From JBJXHN01 sp046233135 (GTDB lineage Bacteria > Pseudomonadota > Alphaproteobacteria > Rhodospirillales > Rhodospirillaceae), in assembly GCA_046233135.1 (NCBI GenBank), contig JBJXHN010000004.1, positions 682,001-746,000 on the forward strand: DNA of 64,000 nucleotides, written 5' to 3'. The notes under the pieces are model-generated. The model did not search any database and was not told the DNA's origin. It saw only the letters and a program-made list of their open reading frames with translations. Below, in pieces: positions 8,311-17,103 of the stretch. A program made the position numbers and the translations under genes. Within the stretch, counting starts at the first letter, position 1. Each line of letters begins with the position of its first letter.

Positions 8311-8780
8311 TGACCGGGCGGGGGCGTCTGATTCTGGTGGGCGTGCTGGCGAGTCTGGCCCTGGCCGGCTGTGCCAAGGTCGCCCCCAACAAGCCGGTGG
8401 ATGACGCCAGCTTCCCCCACCGCTATCCCTATCAGCCCGATGATCTGTACAACGGCTATACGCCGCCCAGCCCGTCCGCCCGCCTGCTGAGCCCGGAGGA
8501 ACGGGGCGGGGCGGCGGCCGGGGCCACGGATGGCGAGACCACGGTGATCATCCGCGAACGCACCACCGTGATTGCCCCCGGCACCACGGCCACGACGCCC
8601 GGTGCGGCGGGCGGTATGACAACGACCACCACATCGGCGGCATCCACCGGGTCCGAGGAGGCGCAGCCCCTGTCGCCGACGCCGGTGGCACCGCCGGCCA
8701 CCCCGGTGGTGGTGGTGCCCCGCCGCACGGTGACCCCGGATGGCGGCGTGCCCTATCCCCCCGGCTATACGCCGCGCTGA
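8310..8780 (+). CDS. Small Thr/Pro-rich lipoprotein
   Basis: A 156-residue predicted lipoprotein. Residues 1-19 form a signal peptide ending in L-A-L-A-G-C, a clear lipobox, followed by a mature chain rich in Thr, Pro, Ala and Gly. Its ATG overlaps the argH stop (ATGA). In many proteobacteria the argH-lysA interval holds a short lipoprotein (LptM/YifL type, with C-G-x-K-G-P-L after the lipid Cys). Here the residues after Cys are A-K-V-A-P-N-K-P, so that motif is not preserved and the protein is two to three times longer. It could be a diverged LptM or an unrelated lipoprotein. Confidence 0.75.
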   Translation: MTGRGRLILVGVLASLALAGCAKVAPNKPVDDASFPHRYPYQPDDLYNGYTPPSPSARLLSPEERGGAAAGATDGETTVIIRERTTVIAPGTTATTPGAAGGMTTTTTSAASTGSEEAQPLSPTPVAPPATPVVVVPRRTVTPDGGVPYPPGYTPR

Positions 8781-8841
8781 ATCGCGGCCGCTTTCCTGTT
8801 CCTCTCCTTCTTCTCTCCCGCGATCAAGGCCACGTACCAGC

Positions 8842-10110
8842 ATGGATCACTTTCAGTACCGCGACGGCACCCTGCATGTGGAAGACGTTCCCCTGTCCGC
8901 CATTGCCGAGGCGGTGGGAACGCCGGTCTACGTCTATTCGGCCGCGACCCTGACCCGTCACTACACGGTGTTTTCCGAGGCTTTCGCGGGCCAGCAGGCG
9001 ACCGTCTGCTTCGCCACAAAGACCAACGGCAACAAGGCGGTGCTGGCGCTGCTGGCCAAGCTGGGGGCCGGTGCGGATGTGGTCAGCGCCGGCGAGATGC
9101 ACCATGCCCTGGCCGCCGGCGTTCCGGCCTCGCGGATCGTCTTTTCCGGTGTGGGCAAGACTCGCAGCGATCTGGCCGCCGCTCTGGCCGCCGGCATTTT
9201 CCAGATCAACGTGGAATCCGAACCCGAACTGGAGCTGCTGTCCGAGGTGGCGCAGGACATGGGCTGCGCGGCGCCGATTGCCCTTCGGGTCAATCCGGAC
9301 GTGGCCGCCGACACCCATCACAAGATCGCCACGGGCAAGAAGGAGAACAAATTCGGCATCGAATGGACCCGCGCCCATACGGTGTTCAAGCGCGCCCATG
9401 CGATGCCCGGGATCGCGGTCAAGTCCATCGCCGTGCATATCGGCAGCCAGATCCTGGATCTGGCGCCTTTCCGCGCCGCCTTCTCCCGGCTGCGGGACCT
9501 GACCCTGATGCTGCGGGCCGACGGCATTGCGGTGGAACGCCTGGATCTGGGGGGGGGCCTGGGCATCCCCTACCGCAAGGGCGAGGACCAGCCGAGCCCG
9601 CCGCCGGCCGACTACGCGGCGATGATCAAGGAGACCCTGGGCGACCTGGGCTGCCGGCTGGTGCTGGAGCCGGGCCGGCTGATCGCCGGCAACGCCGGGG
9701 TGCTGCTCAGCAAGGTGATCTACGTGAAGCAGGGGACGGAGCGCACTTTCGTGATCCTGGATGCCGGCATGAACGACCTGGTCCGTCCGGCCATGTACGA
9801 TGCCCACCACGATATCCTGCCGGTCATCGAAGCCGCCCCGGGGGCGGAACGGCTGCCGGTGGATGTGGTCGGCCCGATTTGCGAGACCGGCGATATCTTC
9901 GCCGCCCAGCGCCCGCTGCCGGCGGTGGCCGCCGATGACCTGGTGGTTTTCTCCACCGCCGGGGCCTATGGGGCGGTGATGGCATCCACCTACAACGGCC
10001 GGCCGCTGGTGCCGGAAGTGCTGGTCAGCGGCGACAAATTCGCCGTCGTCCGCCGCCGTCCCACCGTCGAGGAAATGACCCAGTGGGAGAGTGTACCCGA
10101 TTGGGTCTGA
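8842..10110 (+). CDS. lysA: Diaminopimelate decarboxylase
   Basis: A 422-residue PLP enzyme that decarboxylates meso-diaminopimelate to lysine. It is a fold-type III enzyme: the PLP lysine is Lys60 in F-A-T-K-T-N-G-N. Other landmarks are H-I-G-S-Q, the glycine-rich phosphate loop D-L-G-G-G-L-G-I-P-Y, E-P-G-R, and C-E-T-G-D near the C-terminus, where the Cys contributes to the partner subunit's site. The length and motifs are typical. It follows argH and the lipoprotein after 61 bases. The ATG at 8842 has no obvious ribosome-binding site. Confidence 0.96.
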   Translation: MDHFQYRDGTLHVEDVPLSAIAEAVGTPVYVYSAATLTRHYTVFSEAFAGQQATVCFATKTNGNKAVLALLAKLGAGADVVSAGEMHHALAAGVPASRIVFSGVGKTRSDLAAALAAGIFQINVESEPELELLSEVAQDMGCAAPIALRVNPDVAADTHHKIATGKKENKFGIEWTRAHTVFKRAHAMPGIAVKSIAVHIGSQILDLAPFRAAFSRLRDLTLMLRADGIAVERLDLGGGLGIPYRKGEDQPSPPPADYAAMIKETLGDLGCRLVLEPGRLIAGNAGVLLSKVIYVKQGTERTFVILDAGMNDLVRPAMYDAHHDILPVIEAAPGAERLPVDVVGPICETGDIFAAQRPLPAVAADDLVVFSTAGAYGAVMASTYNGRPLVPEVLVSGDKFAVVRRRPTVEEMTQWESVPDWV

Positions 10111-10284
10111 GCGATGGACGGATGGGGAGCGAATGGCGCGAATTGCAGGATTCGCCGATTTAACACTTCGTTACACTGGGGTGAACGAGCTAAGGTCTAG
10201 GCGCAGCGCAGCAATTTTGCCATAGGTTGCGGGTAGGAATAGTCTGCCATACTCTTTTTCCGGGAACAGGAGGAGAGGAATGGC

Positions 10285-11979
10285 ATGCTGATGATCAGCC
10301 ATATGTCCATGGGCCGGAAGCTGGCCGTGATTTTCGCGGCCATGGCGATCGGTCTGGTGGTCGCCGTGGTCCTGACGCTGGGCACGTTGCGCGACACCAT
10401 GATGGAAGACCGCAAGGTCAAACTGCGGGATCTGGTGGAATCCGCCCATGGGATTCTTGAACACTATCATGGCCTGGAGCAGGCCGGTACGCTGACCCGG
10501 GAGCAGGCGCAGGTTGCCGCCCGGGATGCCATCCGGATGATGCGGTACGACAACGGCAATTATTTCTTCGTCTACGACTGGAAGGGGGTCTGCCAGGTGC
10601 TGCCCCCGGCGCCCCAGCGGGAAGGGTCCGTGATGATGGACCTGCAGGATCCCAACGGCGTGCGGATCATGGAGATTTTCACCCGCGAAGCCAGCACCCG
10701 GGGCGAGGTGGAACTGGACTACATGTGGCCCAAGCCGGGCGAGGACAAGGAAACTCTGTACGACAAGGCCGGCTATGTGAAGGGCTTCGCGCCCTGGCAG
10801 TGGCTGGTGGGCACCGGCATTTACGTGGATGACGTCAGTGCCATCTTCTGGCGGACCGCCATGCTGGAAGGTCTGGCCCTGGCGGTGATCCTGGCGATCT
10901 GCGGCGGCGTGGCCTTCCTGGTCGGTGCCGGCATCGTGCGGCCGCTGAAGCGTATCGGCGAGGCCATCGACAGCCTGCTGCGGGATCAGACCGACATCGT
11001 CATTCCCGATACCGAACGGCGCGACGAGGTCGGCCACGTGGCGCGCTCGCTGGAGAAGTTCCGGGACCATCAGCGCGAGGCCCGGCGCCTGGCTGCGGCA
11101 CGGGAAGCCGATCAGGCTGCCCATATGCGCCGTGCCTCGGCTATCGAGGATCTGATGGCCGGCTTCGACAGGGCCATCGGCGTTGAGCTGGGACAGGTCA
11201 GCGACGCCGCCAACACCCTGCAACGCACCGCGGGCACCATGAATGCAGCCGCCAGCGATGCCTCCGGGCGGACGCGGGCGGTGGCCGAGGCCTCCGAACT
11301 GACGGCACGGACCGTGGGGCAGGTGGCGGAGACCGCGGCTCATCTGGCCGACGGGGTGGACCGCATCACTGGCCGGGTGGCAGATGCCGCGCGGATCACC
11401 GATGACGCGGTGAAGGAATCCGGCCGCGCCAACGAACTGGTGAAGGGGCTGGCCGACGCGGTGGGGCGGATCGGCGAGGTGGTCAACCTGATCACCGACA
11501 TTGCCGAGCAGACCAACCTGCTGGCGCTGAACGCCACCATCGAGGCGGCGCGGGCCGGGGATGCCGGCAAGGGGTTTGCCGTGGTGGCCAACGAGGTGAA
11601 GAGCCTGGCCACCCAGACCGGCCGGGCGACCGAAGACATCAGCAAGCAGATCCACGCCGTGCAGGCTGCCACCGGCGAAGCGGTGGAGGCCATCGCCGGG
11701 ATCACCCATACCATCTCCAATGTCCATGCGGCGGCGAAGGATATCGCCGATGCGGTGGACCAGCAGGGCCATGCCACCCGCGACATTGCCCGCAGTGTGG
11801 GCGAGGCGGCCCAGGGGACGGCGAACGTATCCAGCCATGTGGACGGGGTGTCGGCGATGGCCGAGAAGTCCGGCCGCACCGCCACCGAAGTGCTGGAGGC
11901 CGCCCTTGGTCTGAACACCAGCGCCAAGGCCTTGCGGACCCGGGTCGACCGTTTCCTGGAAGAGATCAAGGTGGCCTGA
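10285..11979 (+). CDS. Methyl-accepting chemotaxis protein with sCache domain
   Basis: A 564-residue chemoreceptor. Domains are: TM1 (about 12-32), a periplasmic single Cache (sCache_2-like) domain to about 190 with the features Y-F-F-V-Y-D and M-W-P-K-P-G, TM2 (about 195-217), HAMP (about 218-270), and a cytoplasmic methyl-accepting coiled coil. The hairpin tip is I-A-E-Q-T-N-L-L-A-L-N-A, continuing to E-A-A-R-A-G, which binds CheA and CheW. There is no C-terminal CheR-docking pentapeptide. The start ATG follows GGAGGAGAGG. Proteins with this Cache type usually sense small organic acids; the ligand here is not predictable. Confidence 0.92.
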   Translation: MLMISHMSMGRKLAVIFAAMAIGLVVAVVLTLGTLRDTMMEDRKVKLRDLVESAHGILEHYHGLEQAGTLTREQAQVAARDAIRMMRYDNGNYFFVYDWKGVCQVLPPAPQREGSVMMDLQDPNGVRIMEIFTREASTRGEVELDYMWPKPGEDKETLYDKAGYVKGFAPWQWLVGTGIYVDDVSAIFWRTAMLEGLALAVILAICGGVAFLVGAGIVRPLKRIGEAIDSLLRDQTDIVIPDTERRDEVGHVARSLEKFRDHQREARRLAAAREADQAAHMRRASAIEDLMAGFDRAIGVELGQVSDAANTLQRTAGTMNAAASDASGRTRAVAEASELTARTVGQVAETAAHLADGVDRITGRVADAARITDDAVKESGRANELVKGLADAVGRIGEVVNLITDIAEQTNLLALNATIEAARAGDAGKGFAVVANEVKSLATQTGRATEDISKQIHAVQAATGEAVEAIAGITHTISNVHAAAKDIADAVDQQGHATRDIARSVGEAAQGTANVSSHVDGVSAMAEKSGRTATEVLEAALGLNTSAKALRTRVDRFLEEIKVA

Positions 11980-11990
11980 TCGTCCGTTTC

Positions 11991-12048
11991 CCCCTTCCGG
12001 TGCCGGCCGTTTGGAAAGCATCGGAAGGGGCGACTCGGTAATTTTTTT
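11991..12048 (+). terminator. Probable terminator after the chemoreceptor gene
   Basis: A 12-bp stem with one G-U pair (arms 11991-12002 and 12019-12030) and a T7 run at 12042-12048. The T run is about 12 bases past the stem, so termination could be imperfect. The first GANTC site of the ccrM array falls between stem and T run. Confidence 0.55.
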
Positions 12049-12233
12049 GAGTCGTTGATGGCGAAAAAGAGGCAGGGCCGTGGCGACTCGACGGCGTCGG
12101 GCCACCAGATGCGGTGGCTGGCGACTCGGGCGGACTCAACATCCTGCGCCCGAGTCGGTCTTAACAAGCTGCTTTCGAGTCGTCTCGTAGAGTCCTGAAA
12201 TTCATCAATTTTTTACCGAGTCGGCGCAGAGTC
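12032..12233. promoter_or_regulatory. Array of ten GANTC (CcrM) sites upstream of ccrM
   Basis: Ten GANTC sites start at 12032, 12049, 12085, 12123, 12133, 12152, 12177, 12190, 12218 and 12229. All are GACTC or GAGTC. GANTC is the target of CcrM, the enzyme encoded immediately downstream. By base composition fewer than one site is expected in 200 bp. The last site lies 6 bp before the ccrM start, where it would overlap the ribosome-binding or leader region. This is most simply an autoregulatory methylation-sensing promoter. Caulobacter ccrM is known to have two GANTC sites near its start; ten is far more. Confidence 0.85.
12122..12157. repeat. 11-bp perfect inverted repeat carrying two GANTC sites
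   Basis: CGACTCGGGCG at 12122-12132 and its exact complement CGCCCGAGTCG at 12147-12157 are separated by 14 bases. Each arm contains one CcrM site and a third site lies in the loop. It could form a hairpin or cruciform, or be a dimeric protein-binding site. There is no T run, so it is not a standard terminator. Confidence 0.7.
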
Positions 12234-12239
12234 GCGCCC

Positions 12240-13337
12240 ATGAGCACGCTACGCACAGATCGAATCTACAAGGGCGACTGCATCGACGTGATGCGCTCGC
12301 TCCCCGCCGGATCGGTTGACCTGATCTTCGCCGATCCTCCCTACAACCTGATGCTGGGGGGGGAACTCCTCCGCCCCGACAACTCCCGGGTCGACGGGGT
12401 TGATGATGCCTGGGACCGCTTCGAAACCCAGAAAGCCTATGCGGCCTTCACCCATGCCTGGCTGACCGAAGCCCGCCGGGTGCTGAAGGATAATGGCAGC
12501 CTGTGGGTGATCGGCAGCTACCACAATATCTTCCGCGTGGGTGCGGAGTTGCAGGACCTGGGCTTCTGGATCCTCAACGATGTTGTCTGGCGCAAGTCCA
12601 ACCCCATGCCGAACTTCAAGGGCACCCGCTTCACCAATGCCCACGAGACCATGCTGTGGTGTTCCAAGGGGCCGGATGCCAAGTACACCTTCAACTACGA
12701 AGCCATGAAAAGCCTGAACGAAGGCTTGCAGATGCGCTCCGACTGGACGCTGCCGCTGTGCAACGGCGGGGAGCGCCTGAAGAACGGCGAAGGCAGCAAG
12801 CTGCATCCGACGCAGAAGCCGGAAAGCCTGCTGTACCGGGTGATCCTGTCGTCCACCAACCCGGGCGACGTGATCCTCGACCCCTTCTTCGGCACCGGCA
12901 CCACCGGGGCCGTGGCCAAGCGCCTGGGCCGCCACTGGGTGGGTATCGAGCGCGAAGACGCCTATATCGCCGCCGCCCGCGACCGCATCGCCCAGGTGCA
13001 GCCGGTTGATGACGTGAAGCTGCTGGCCACGCCGCGCAAGCGGGCCGAACCGCGCGTGCCCTTCGGCACCGTGGTGGAACGGGGCCTGCTGGAGCCGGGC
13101 ACGGTGCTGTCGGACATGCGCGGCCGCTGGACGGCCAAGGTGCGGGCCGACGGCACGCTGGTCGCCAGCTCGCCCAAGGGGGACCACCGCGGCTCCATCC
13201 ATCAGGTGGGCGCGGCGGTACAGGGGGCGCCGGCATGCAACGGCTGGACCTTCTGGTGTGTCCGCAAGGGCGAAAGCCTGGTGCCCATCGACGTGCTGCG
13301 CCAGCAGGTGCGGGCGGAAATGGAAACCCTCAGCTGA
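12240..13337 (+). CDS. ccrM: Cell-cycle DNA adenine methyltransferase (GANTC)
   Basis: A 365-residue beta-class N6-adenine methyltransferase. The order of motifs is the beta type: catalytic D-P-P-Y-N at about residue 32, then the target recognition region (about 100-170), then the SAM-binding F-F-G-T-G-T-T-G near 220. The C-terminal about 85 residues match the RAMA domain of CcrM (V-P-F-G-T-V-V-E-R-G-L-L-E-P-G). CcrM methylates the A of GANTC after replication and couples gene expression to the cell cycle in alphaproteobacteria. The length equals the family norm (about 360). The start ATG 12240 lacks a good Shine-Dalgarno and abuts a GANTC site. No restriction partner is nearby, consistent with an orphan methylase. 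Confidence 0.95.
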   Translation: MSTLRTDRIYKGDCIDVMRSLPAGSVDLIFADPPYNLMLGGELLRPDNSRVDGVDDAWDRFETQKAYAAFTHAWLTEARRVLKDNGSLWVIGSYHNIFRVGAELQDLGFWILNDVVWRKSNPMPNFKGTRFTNAHETMLWCSKGPDAKYTFNYEAMKSLNEGLQMRSDWTLPLCNGGERLKNGEGSKLHPTQKPESLLYRVILSSTNPGDVILDPFFGTGTTGAVAKRLGRHWVGIEREDAYIAAARDRIAQVQPVDDVKLLATPRKRAEPRVPFGTVVERGLLEPGTVLSDMRGRWTAKVRADGTLVASSPKGDHRGSIHQVGAAVQGAPACNGWTFWCVRKGESLVPIDVLRQQVRAEMETLS

Positions 13338-13441
13338 TCTGATGCCGGCCGAGGATGGGCTTGCCCGACGATGGGCCTTCCCGTTGTCGGAGGGCAAGAC
13401 CACGGGCCGCAAAAAGGCTGTATGCTGTTCGACTGCACATT

Positions 13442-13472
13442 GGGGCCGGATGCTGGCGTGCCATCCGGCCCC
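13442..13472. terminator. Strong hairpin between convergent ccrM and cheZ
   Basis: A perfect 11-bp GC-rich stem (GGGGCCGGATG / CATCCGGCCCC) with a 9-base loop lies between two converging genes. It has no T run on either side. The position suggests a shared barrier or terminator. Confidence 0.5.
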
Positions 13473-13502
13473 GAGTGACTCCCGGAAACGTTTACCTGCG
13501 CG

Positions 13503-14321
13503 TCAGTCAAACAGCCGGTCGATTTCGTCCTGGCTGATGCCCTTTTCGACATCTTGCGGGCCATTGAGCAGGCGCTTGTCTTCTTCGGGACGCTTGATCT
13601 CTTCTTCGGGTTCGTAGGGCAGGTCGTTGAAGGTGTCGCGGCCCCAGATCTCCATCATGCGGTCGACGCGCTGTTCGACGAACTTCATGGTGTTGACCAC
13701 CTTGGTGATGCGCTGCCCGGTCAGGTCCTGGAAGTTACAGGCCTCGAAGATGGTCACCGTCATTTCCTGGATTTCGTCGGCCAGGCGGCGGATGTAGCTG
13801 TCCTGCTCCTGGGCCTGGATCTGGCTGGCGGTGTTGGCGATGCGTTCCACATTGTCCAGGATGGTGTCCGTCGCCGTTTCGGTGGCCGACACCACAGCGT
13901 CCAGTTCGTTGGCCACCGTGGTCAGGCGGTCGCCGTCGTCGCTTTGCGCCATCAGCAGGGCGATTTCCTTCTTGGTGGTTTCGATGCTGTGGGCCAGGGC
14001 GTTCAGCTCGATTTTCAGAAGGCGGATTTCGCCCCGTTCCTCTTCCTTGCGCTTGCGCAGGGCTTCGGCTTCGGCATGCAGGCGGGCGTTGCTGGCCTCG
14101 GTCGGGCCGTCATGGGCGGCGGCCTCGTTTCCGCCACCTCCTCCCCCACCGCCGCCGGGCATGGAGTCTATCCGCCTTTCCAGCCCCTGCACCTGGCCGG
14201 CAATCTCCTGGATGGCCCGCATCAGGGCGGCATTGTCCACCGTGGCCGGTGCGTCCTGTCCCTTGGCGCGGCGGCGTTGGATTTCGGCCGTGAACGGCTT
14301 GCGGTTTCCCTGTTGCGACAT
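13503..14321 (-). CDS. cheZ: CheZ-like chemotaxis phosphatase (alphaproteobacterial type)
   Basis: A 272-residue helical protein. Residues about 100-235 contain the CheZ core: a long helical hairpin with Q-D-L-T-G-Q-R-I-T-K-V-V, which carries the Gln that activates water for CheY-P hydrolysis. The extreme C-terminus is S-Q-D-E-I-D-R-L-F-D, the CheY-binding tail. The N-terminal part has a coiled coil and a run of about nine glycines. It dephosphorylates CheY-P in the cytoplasm and would act on signals from receptors such as the one encoded at 10.3-12 kb. Two ATGs (14327, 14321) are possible; 14321 has the better spacing to AAGGGA. Confidence 0.85.
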   Translation of the reverse strand: MSQQGNRKPFTAEIQRRRAKGQDAPATVDNAALMRAIQEIAGQVQGLERRIDSMPGGGGGGGGGNEAAAHDGPTEASNARLHAEAEALRKRKEEERGEIRLLKIELNALAHSIETTKKEIALLMAQSDDGDRLTTVANELDAVVSATETATDTILDNVERIANTASQIQAQEQDSYIRRLADEIQEMTVTIFEACNFQDLTGQRITKVVNTMKFVEQRVDRMMEIWGRDTFNDLPYEPEEEIKRPEEDKRLLNGPQDVEKGISQDEIDRLFD

Positions 14322-14658
14322 CAGCATGTTCCCTTCAACCCGCCGCGAGATGTCCGCGACGGCTGGACATCTTCCTTGTCCCCTGCGTCCAGGTCAACCG
14401 AACAGAGTCTGACAATAAGGTGTCGACCTATAAAAAAGTCTATAAATAACCTTTGTGCTATGCCATCTGAAAATGCGGGCAATCGCCGGGAACCCCTGAT
14501 AGGATAAGTCCCCTGGTAGGATATGGGATGCAAGACGCACCCCAGGCCTGTTTTCGTTCAGCGTTTCGGCTTGCAGCCGTCCCTGCCGCCAGAGGTGGTT
14601 TTGGTGGAGTCGGACGGCGCGGGGCGGAACGGCCACCCCTGCGGGATCAACCAGCGTC

Positions 14659-17001
14659 TTGAAGCAACGGGCATCGGTCATAGGTCTCGGCCCCGAAACG
14701 GTCGAAATCCTCAACGCGCTTGAGGAAGGCGTGGCGGTCTACGACTCGGAAGACCGTCTGCTCTATCACAACGCGCGCTACGAGGAGATGATTCCGGGCC
14801 TGAAGGGGTATCTGCTACCGGGCACGCCGTTTGCCGACATCGCCCGGGCCTGTGCCAGTGGCGGCGTGATGGACCTGGACGGCCAGAGCGTGGACGATTG
14901 GGTCGCCGAGCGCGTGGCCGGCCGGCGCCGGGACCGGACGCGAGGCGAGGGCAGCGGTCCCCGGGAGGTGGCGTTTCTGGACGGCCGGTGGATTTTGGCC
15001 TCGGACGTCCGGACCGCCGATGGCGGGCTGATCACCACCTTGCGCGATATCTCGGCCCTGAAGAACCGCACCCGCGAGGTGGCGGAAAGCAATCAGCGCG
15101 TGGAAGAGGCGGAGATGATGCTCCACCGCGCGCTGGAGATCATTCCCGACGGCTTTTTCCTGTGCGATGGCGAAGACCGGCTGGTGGCCTGCAACCACAT
15201 GGTGCCGGGGCTGCTGCCCGGCGTGGCGATGCCCGCGCTGGGAACCACCTATGGGGCGCTGATGCGGCGGGCCTGTGCGGTGGGGGCGATTCCGGCGGCG
15301 GCGGACGCCCCGGACGCCTGGATGCGCCAATGCCTGGACCGCCATGCCCGGCCGCGCGGACCGTGGGAATTCGTGAATTCCCGGGGCCACTGGGTGCGGG
15401 TGATGGAAGCGCGCACACCCGAAGGCGGCGTGGTGGGGGTGATGCATGACGTGACCGAGGCGCGCACGGCGATGGAAGCGGTGCGGCAGCGGGAACAGCG
15501 GCTGGACGGAGTGATGGCCTCGGTGGTGGACGGGCTGATCGTGGCCGACCAGCGCGGCGTGATCGAATCCTTCAATCCGGCGGCGGAAGGGATCTTCGGC
15601 TGGAAGGCTGCCGAGGTTCTGGGCAAGAACCTGACCATGCTGATGCCCGCTGCCGAGGCCCGGGTGCATGATTCCCACCTGGAACGCCATATGGTCGGCG
15701 CCAGGCCCCGGATCATCGGCGCGGGGCGGGAGGTCACGGGCCAGCGCAAGGACGGCAGCACCTTCCCCATGGATCTTGCGGTCAGCGAACTGAACATCGG
15801 CGGTCGGCGGCTGTTCACCGGGGTGGTGCGCGACATCACCGCCCGCAAGGCCGCCGAAACGGCGCTGCGGGAAAGCGAAGAGCGCTATGCGCTGGCCCTG
15901 AAGGGCAACAACGAGGCGATCGTCGACTGGAACGTGGACGAGGACCGGATCACCTTTTCCAGCCGCATCGGCATTATTCTGGGGGTGGACCCGGAGGCGA
16001 TCCGCTCGTCGGAGGATTGGATCGAACTGATCCATCCCCATCACCGTGCGGCCTATCACCAGGCGATTCGCGAGCTGTTGAAGGGGACGGTGGCGTCGCT
16101 GCACGTGGACTACAGGCTGGCGGACTGGGTCACCGACGGCGAGGAACTGTGGCTGCGCCATCGGGCCACCTGCCTGCGCGACGACAGCGGCCGGGTGTAC
16201 CGGGTGGCGGGGTCGGTGGGCGACATCACCGAACGCCGCAAAGTGCATCTGCGGCTGATCGAGGCCAAGGAGCAGGCGGAGGTGGCCAATCGGGCCAAGA
16301 CCGAATTCCTGGCCAACATGAGCCATGAACTGCGCACGCCGCTGAATGCAATCATCGGCTTTTCGGAAGTGATCCAGCACGAGATGTTCGGAGTGCTGGG
16401 CTCGCCGATTTACAAGGACTATGCGCGCAACATCACGGAATCGGGGATGCGTCTGCTGGACGTGATCAACGACATCCTGGACATCAGCCGGGTCGAGGCC
16501 GGGCAGGTGAAGCTGTACCCGGAACCACTGTGCTTCAAGGACGTGGTGATTTCGGTGCACCGCCTGATCGGCCAGCGGGCGACCGCGGCGGGCATCCGGC
16601 TGGAGGTCAGCCTGATTGAGCCCCTGCCTATGGTGATGGGCGAAGCGCGGCGGCTGAAGCAGGTGCTGCTGAACCTTCTGGGAAACGCCATCAAGTTCAA
16701 TGCGGAAGGCGGTCTGGTGCGTCTGGTGGCCCGCACGGACGGCCACACGGGCGGCCTGCTGGTGGAGATCACCGACACCGGCATCGGCATGGACGAGGAA
16801 GACGTGGCCCTGGCCCTGGCCCCCTTCCGCCAGGTGGACGGCCAGCTGGCCCGCAAGTTCGAGGGGGCGGGCTTGGGCCTGCCGCTGTCGAAAGCCTTCA
16901 TCGAGTTGCACGGCGGCACCTTCCACCTGGAAAGCGCCCTGGGGCAGGGGACCCGGGTGACCCTGAAGCTGCCGGCGATGGTGACGGGGGAGGGGAGCTA
17001 A
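14659..17001 (+). CDS. Multi-PAS sensor histidine kinase, soluble
   Basis: A 780-residue cytoplasmic sensor kinase without membrane segments. There are four PAS domains: two PAS_7-like (about 10-115, 155-265), a PAS/PAC pair (about 275-395, with A-A-E-G-I-F-G-W), and a PAS_3-like domain (about 405-530). The HisKA domain carries the phospho-accepting His556 in N-M-S-H-E-L-R-T-P-L-N, and the ATPase domain has N-L-L-G-N-A-I-K-F, D-T-G-I-G-M and G-A-G-L-G-L boxes. No receiver is fused and no response regulator is adjacent. The start is a TTG at 14659, because no ATG or GTG precedes the first PAS domain in frame. Confidence 0.88.
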   Translation: MKQRASVIGLGPETVEILNALEEGVAVYDSEDRLLYHNARYEEMIPGLKGYLLPGTPFADIARACASGGVMDLDGQSVDDWVAERVAGRRRDRTRGEGSGPREVAFLDGRWILASDVRTADGGLITTLRDISALKNRTREVAESNQRVEEAEMMLHRALEIIPDGFFLCDGEDRLVACNHMVPGLLPGVAMPALGTTYGALMRRACAVGAIPAAADAPDAWMRQCLDRHARPRGPWEFVNSRGHWVRVMEARTPEGGVVGVMHDVTEARTAMEAVRQREQRLDGVMASVVDGLIVADQRGVIESFNPAAEGIFGWKAAEVLGKNLTMLMPAAEARVHDSHLERHMVGARPRIIGAGREVTGQRKDGSTFPMDLAVSELNIGGRRLFTGVVRDITARKAAETALRESEERYALALKGNNEAIVDWNVDEDRITFSSRIGIILGVDPEAIRSSEDWIELIHPHHRAAYHQAIRELLKGTVASLHVDYRLADWVTDGEELWLRHRATCLRDDSGRVYRVAGSVGDITERRKVHLRLIEAKEQAEVANRAKTEFLANMSHELRTPLNAIIGFSEVIQHEMFGVLGSPIYKDYARNITESGMRLLDVINDILDISRVEAGQVKLYPEPLCFKDVVISVHRLIGQRATAAGIRLEVSLIEPLPMVMGEARRLKQVLLNLLGNAIKFNAEGGLVRLVARTDGHTGGLLVEITDTGIGMDEEDVALALAPFRQVDGQLARKFEGAGLGLPLSKAFIELHGGTFHLESALGQGTRVTLKLPAMVTGEGS

Positions 17002-17103
17002 CGGCGCCCCCTGATGAAGACAGTCTGCTTGCTACACCTTGACGTTGTTTCAGGCCTTGCCTCATGATCGTTGGGTTTTAAGAGGCGGCCGCTTGGGGGG
17101 GAC

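Noticed and set aside
14523..14723. 66-codon plus-strand ORF before the PAS kinase
   Set aside because: No ribosome-binding site or family; it overlaps the kinase start in another frame.
14815..16926. About 700-codon antisense frame over the PAS kinase
   Set aside because: Pure reverse-complement artefact; the sense frame has PAS, HisKA and ATPase motifs in order.
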